Positions 61,499-64,000 of a stretch of 64,000 bases of DNA are shown here, piece by piece. The notes under the pieces are model-generated. The model was not told the origin of the DNA. It did no database searches and saw nothing but the letters and a program-made list of their open reading frames with translations. This stretch comes from Erythrobacter sp. SCSIO 43205 (lineage in GTDB: Bacteria; Pseudomonadota; Alphaproteobacteria; Sphingomonadales; Sphingomonadaceae), in NCBI RefSeq assembly GCF_019904235.1, contig NZ_CP063202.1, forward strand, positions 372,001-436,000. The letters run 5' to 3'. The stretch's first letter is position 1, and each line of letters begins with the position of its first letter. A program made the position numbers and the translations under genes.

Positions 61499-63499
61499 AT
61501 GACCGACCTCTTTAAGATCAGCCTCCCCGATGGCTCCGTGCGCGAGATGGAGCCGGGGGCGACGCCTTATGATGTGGCGGCTGCAATTGGCCCGGGCCTT
61601 GCGAAGGCTGCTCTGGCAGCACGCGTGGATGGCGAAGTGCGAGATATAAATCGTCCCTTCGACGGCGATGCAGAGCTTGCCCTGATCACCGCAAAGGACG
61701 AGGAAGACGCGCTCGAACTGGTGCGCCACGACTTTGCCCACGTGCTGGCAGAGGCGGTGCAGGCTTTATGGCCGGGCACGCAGATCACCTTTGGCCCTGC
61801 AACCGATGATGGCTTTTACTACGACGTAATGGCACCCGAAAGCCGCGAGCCGTTCGGTCTTGAGGACCTGCCCGTTATCGAAGAGAAGATGCGCGAAATC
61901 ATCAAGGCGGACAAGCCGCTCGTGCGCGAAGTCTGGTCGCGCGATGACCTTATCGCCAAGTGGGAAGCCGAGGGTGAAACCTTCAAGGCCGAATGGGCGA
62001 AAGAACTACCCGAAGGCGAGGATCTGACCGTCTATTGGTCGGGCGAACCCGGCAGCGAAGGCGCGTGGCTTGATATGTGCCGTGGCCCGCATTTGGCATC
62101 GACCGGAAAGCTCGATCCGCAAGCCTTCAAGCTGATGCGCACCGCCGGCGCATATTGGCGCGGCGACCAGAAGAATGCGCAATTGACGCGGATTTACGGC
62201 ACTGCATGGCTGAACAAGAAGCAGCTAAAGGCGCACCTCCACCGCCTCGAAGAAGCGCAGCTTCGCGATCACCGCAAGCTGGGCCGCGAGATGGACCTCT
62301 TCCACCTTCAGGAAGAGGCGCACGGCAGCGTGTTCTGGCACCCCAAAGGCTATCGCATCTGGCGCGAACTTGAGGCCTATATGCGCCGCAAGATGGACGG
62401 CGCCGGCTACCGCGAGATCAAGACCCCGCAGGTGATGGATGCGCGCCAATGGGAGCAGTCGGGCCACTGGGGTAAGTACCGCGAAAATATGTTCGTAATC
62501 CCTGACGAGGTGCCCAACACCGAGGATGAGGGCGATATCGTCTCCAAGGATGCGGATTGGATGGCGCTGAAACCGATGAACTGTCCTGCGCACGTTCTGG
62601 TGTTCAAGCAGGGGATTACCTCCTACCGCGACCTGCCGATCCGCCTTGGCGAAATGGGCTGTTGCCATCGCAATGAACCGCATGGTGCACTGCATGGTCT
62701 TATGCGCGTTCGCCAGTTTACTCAGGACGATGCGCATATCTTCTGCACCGAAGAACAGGTGGTCGAGGAGGTGCAAGCCTTCATCAACTTGGCCGACAGC
62801 GTGTACCGCGATTTTGGCTTTGATTATAAGATCAAGCTCGCGCTGCGCCCTGAACAACGCTTTGGATCGGATGCGGATTGGGACAAGGCCGAGCAGGAAC
62901 TGCGCGACGCGCTTTCTGCCAATGGCCTCGATTGGGAAGAGTTGCCGGGCGAAGGTGCATTCTATGCGCCAAAGCTTGAGTGGCACCTCACCGATGCGAT
63001 TGGGCGGACCTGGCAGGTGGGCACGATCCAGTCCGACCGCGTGCTGCCCGAACGCCTTGATGCTACATACATCGGCGAGGATGGCGAGAAGCACCGCCCC
63101 GTCATGCTCCACCGCGCGATCTTCGGGTCATACGAGCGCTTTATCGGCATTCTGATCGAGCACTTTGCAGGCCGCCTGCCCGTGTGGCTCGCGCCAACGC
63201 AGGCGGTGGTTGCGCCGATTGTCTCGGACGTCGATGGCTATGCCAGCGATGTGCTTGCGAAGCTCGAAGCCGCTGGCATTCGCGCCTCTAGCGATCTGCG
63301 CAATGAGAAGATCAACTACAAGATCCGCGAACACTCTCTTGCGAAAGTTCCGCACCTTTTGATCGTTGGTAAGCGCGAGGAAGAGGAAGGCACGGTTGCG
63401 ATCCGAACTTTGGGCGAGAAGGATCAGAAGGTCCTGCCGCTGGACGAGGCGATTGCGATGCTGAAAGGGGCTGCGACCCCGCCCGATCTCAAGGCGTAA
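61499..63499 (+). CDS. thrS: Threonine--tRNA ligase
   Basis: This 666-residue class II synthetase charges tRNA-Thr. The TGS domain (1-65) opens it. An editing domain has HDFAHVLAEAV and CRGPH. The catalytic core contains MNCPAHVLVF with the zinc Cys, motif 2 CHRNEPHGALHGLMRVRQFTQDD, and motif 3 AIFGSYERFIGILIEHFAG. The C-terminal anticodon domain ends the protein (KINYKIREHSLAKVPHLLIVGKREEEEG, cited in part). GGAAATGAG lies before ATG 61499. A leader frame with eight Thr codons precedes it, suggesting expression tracks charged tRNA-Thr. Confidence 0.97.
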   Translation: MTDLFKISLPDGSVREMEPGATPYDVAAAIGPGLAKAALAARVDGEVRDINRPFDGDAELALITAKDEEDALELVRHDFAHVLAEAVQALWPGTQITFGPATDDGFYYDVMAPESREPFGLEDLPVIEEKMREIIKADKPLVREVWSRDDLIAKWEAEGETFKAEWAKELPEGEDLTVYWSGEPGSEGAWLDMCRGPHLASTGKLDPQAFKLMRTAGAYWRGDQKNAQLTRIYGTAWLNKKQLKAHLHRLEEAQLRDHRKLGREMDLFHLQEEAHGSVFWHPKGYRIWRELEAYMRRKMDGAGYREIKTPQVMDARQWEQSGHWGKYRENMFVIPDEVPNTEDEGDIVSKDADWMALKPMNCPAHVLVFKQGITSYRDLPIRLGEMGCCHRNEPHGALHGLMRVRQFTQDDAHIFCTEEQVVEEVQAFINLADSVYRDFGFDYKIKLALRPEQRFGSDADWDKAEQELRDALSANGLDWEELPGEGAFYAPKLEWHLTDAIGRTWQVGTIQSDRVLPERLDATYIGEDGEKHRPVMLHRAIFGSYERFIGILIEHFAGRLPVWLAPTQAVVAPIVSDVDGYASDVLAKLEAAGIRASSDLRNEKINYKIREHSLAKVPHLLIVGKREEEEGTVAIRTLGEKDQKVLPLDEAIAMLKGAATPPDLKA

Positions 63500-63503
63500 A
63501 CAC

Positions 63504-64000
63504 TTGGACTTTAGCGCTGGAGAATTCCTTGCAGGCTTCACCGCTGCGCAAATCGCGGTTGCGGTGGCGGCCACATTGGGCGCGGCGTTTATTCGAGGGC
63601 TCACAGGGTTCGGCTTTGGCATCCTGCTGGTGCCGATCCTCGCGCTTGCGCTCACCCCGGTTGAGGCGGTGTTGGCGATCAATATCATGGCCGGGCTTTT
63701 GGCTCTCACTGAGATCCGCATGATCCTGCGCGAGGCTGAGCGCAGCGCCTTCGTGATCGGCGGACTGGTGGTCTTGGCGACCACGCCGGGGTTGATCTTG
63801 CTCGATGCAACGCCGCAGAACCTCGCGCGGCTGCTCATAGCTTTGATCGCGCTGTCCGCGTTCTTCGCCATTCTTTTGCCTAAGCGAAGCGCCGCTCAGC
63901 CCGGACCTGTGACCACGGGCGCGGTGGGCATCTCAGCAGGCGTGCTCACGGGCTTTGCCGCCATGCCGGGGCCGCCCGTGGTACCCTACTACGTGGGGCG
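63504..64000 (+). CDS. TauE/SafE family permease, truncated by window end
   Basis: The frame runs from TTG 63504 through the right edge, 165 codons. AAGGCG at 63491-63496 lies 7 bases upstream. It has the TauE/SafE opening: IAVAVAATLGAAFIRGLTGFGFGILLVPILAL, then LTPVEAVLAINIMAGLLALTE and the second repeat VTTGAVGISAGVLTGFAAMPGPPVV. Such proteins export or import sulfite, taurine-derived or other organic anions. It starts 4 bases after the thrS stop, so it may be cotranscribed by chance of packing. About half of the gene is missing. Confidence 0.85.
   Translation, partial: MDFSAGEFLAGFTAAQIAVAVAATLGAAFIRGLTGFGFGILLVPILALALTPVEAVLAINIMAGLLALTEIRMILREAERSAFVIGGLVVLATTPGLILLDATPQNLARLLIALIALSAFFAILLPKRSAAQPGPVTTGAVGISAGVLTGFAAMPGPPVVPYYVG

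Overview
The window is ordinary, densely packed chromosome from an alphaproteobacterium, most likely order Sphingomonadales and family Erythrobacteraceae. This assignment is inferred from gene content: a SciP-type cell-cycle regulator, ExoD, a giant NAD-dependent glutamate dehydrogenase, a CYP153-like P450, and many TTG starts. About 62 protein genes and one tRNA-Leu fill the window. There is no rRNA, insertion sequence, prophage, integrase or CRISPR array. Genes at both edges are cut: an M23/EnvC-like peptidase tail on the left and a TauE/SafE permease on the right.

Layout. 0-9 kb: cell-envelope proteases and redox genes (S41 protease, DsbB, Coq7), then a minus-strand block of sugar-nucleotide epimerase, FabI, YihY and a DnaJ-type co-chaperone, then PdxH and a serine hydrolase. 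9.6-19.5 kb: MnmA, an unknown gene translationally coupled to sciP, a GlsB-like membrane protein, an RND efflux pair, a DUF445 protein and a FlbT-like orphan. 19.5-33 kb: EtfAB, ExoD, SucC, a CysQ/IMPase-type phosphatase, OmpA, a CNNM/CorC protein, exported MsrA, a Fur/Zur regulator, Dxs, MlaA and a crotonase. 33-43 kb: NnrU, FKBP, a POT peptide transporter, GntR, IHF-beta, tRNA-Leu(UAA), a tandem PilZ protein, and a surface-glycan block (UDP-galactopyranose-mutase-like flavoprotein, GtrA, GT-C membrane protein) followed by exported MsrB. 43-59 kb: P450, an ABC-2 exporter, QueG, a CoA-transferase with a ferredoxin-reductase-like flavoprotein, glutamate dehydrogenase, a luciferase-like monooxygenase, a TPR protein, a hydrolase and a PhoD-type phosphatase. 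60-64 kb: a small membrane-protein/XRE operon, then thrS with an unusual leader.

The most interesting signals are regulatory. thrS is preceded by a 23-codon open frame carrying eight consecutive threonine codons, followed by mutually exclusive hairpins, which suggests leader-peptide attenuation of threonyl-tRNA synthetase. The XRE operon has two near-identical palindromes whose centres are 53 bp apart. The P450 and the ferredoxin-reductase operon share a similar dyad in their promoters. sciP lies behind a TTAACCAT CtrA-type half-site and a coupled unknown gene. etfBA has a LiuR-like palindrome.

Other oddities: a 26-bp tandem repeat has duplicated the tail-to-tail ends of the GT-C and msrB genes. 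The exoD start looks broken by one extra T. MlaA lacks the lipoprotein cysteine. The RND pump carries an extra membrane hairpin in its central part. All functional calls rest on reading motifs by eye; no database search was possible.
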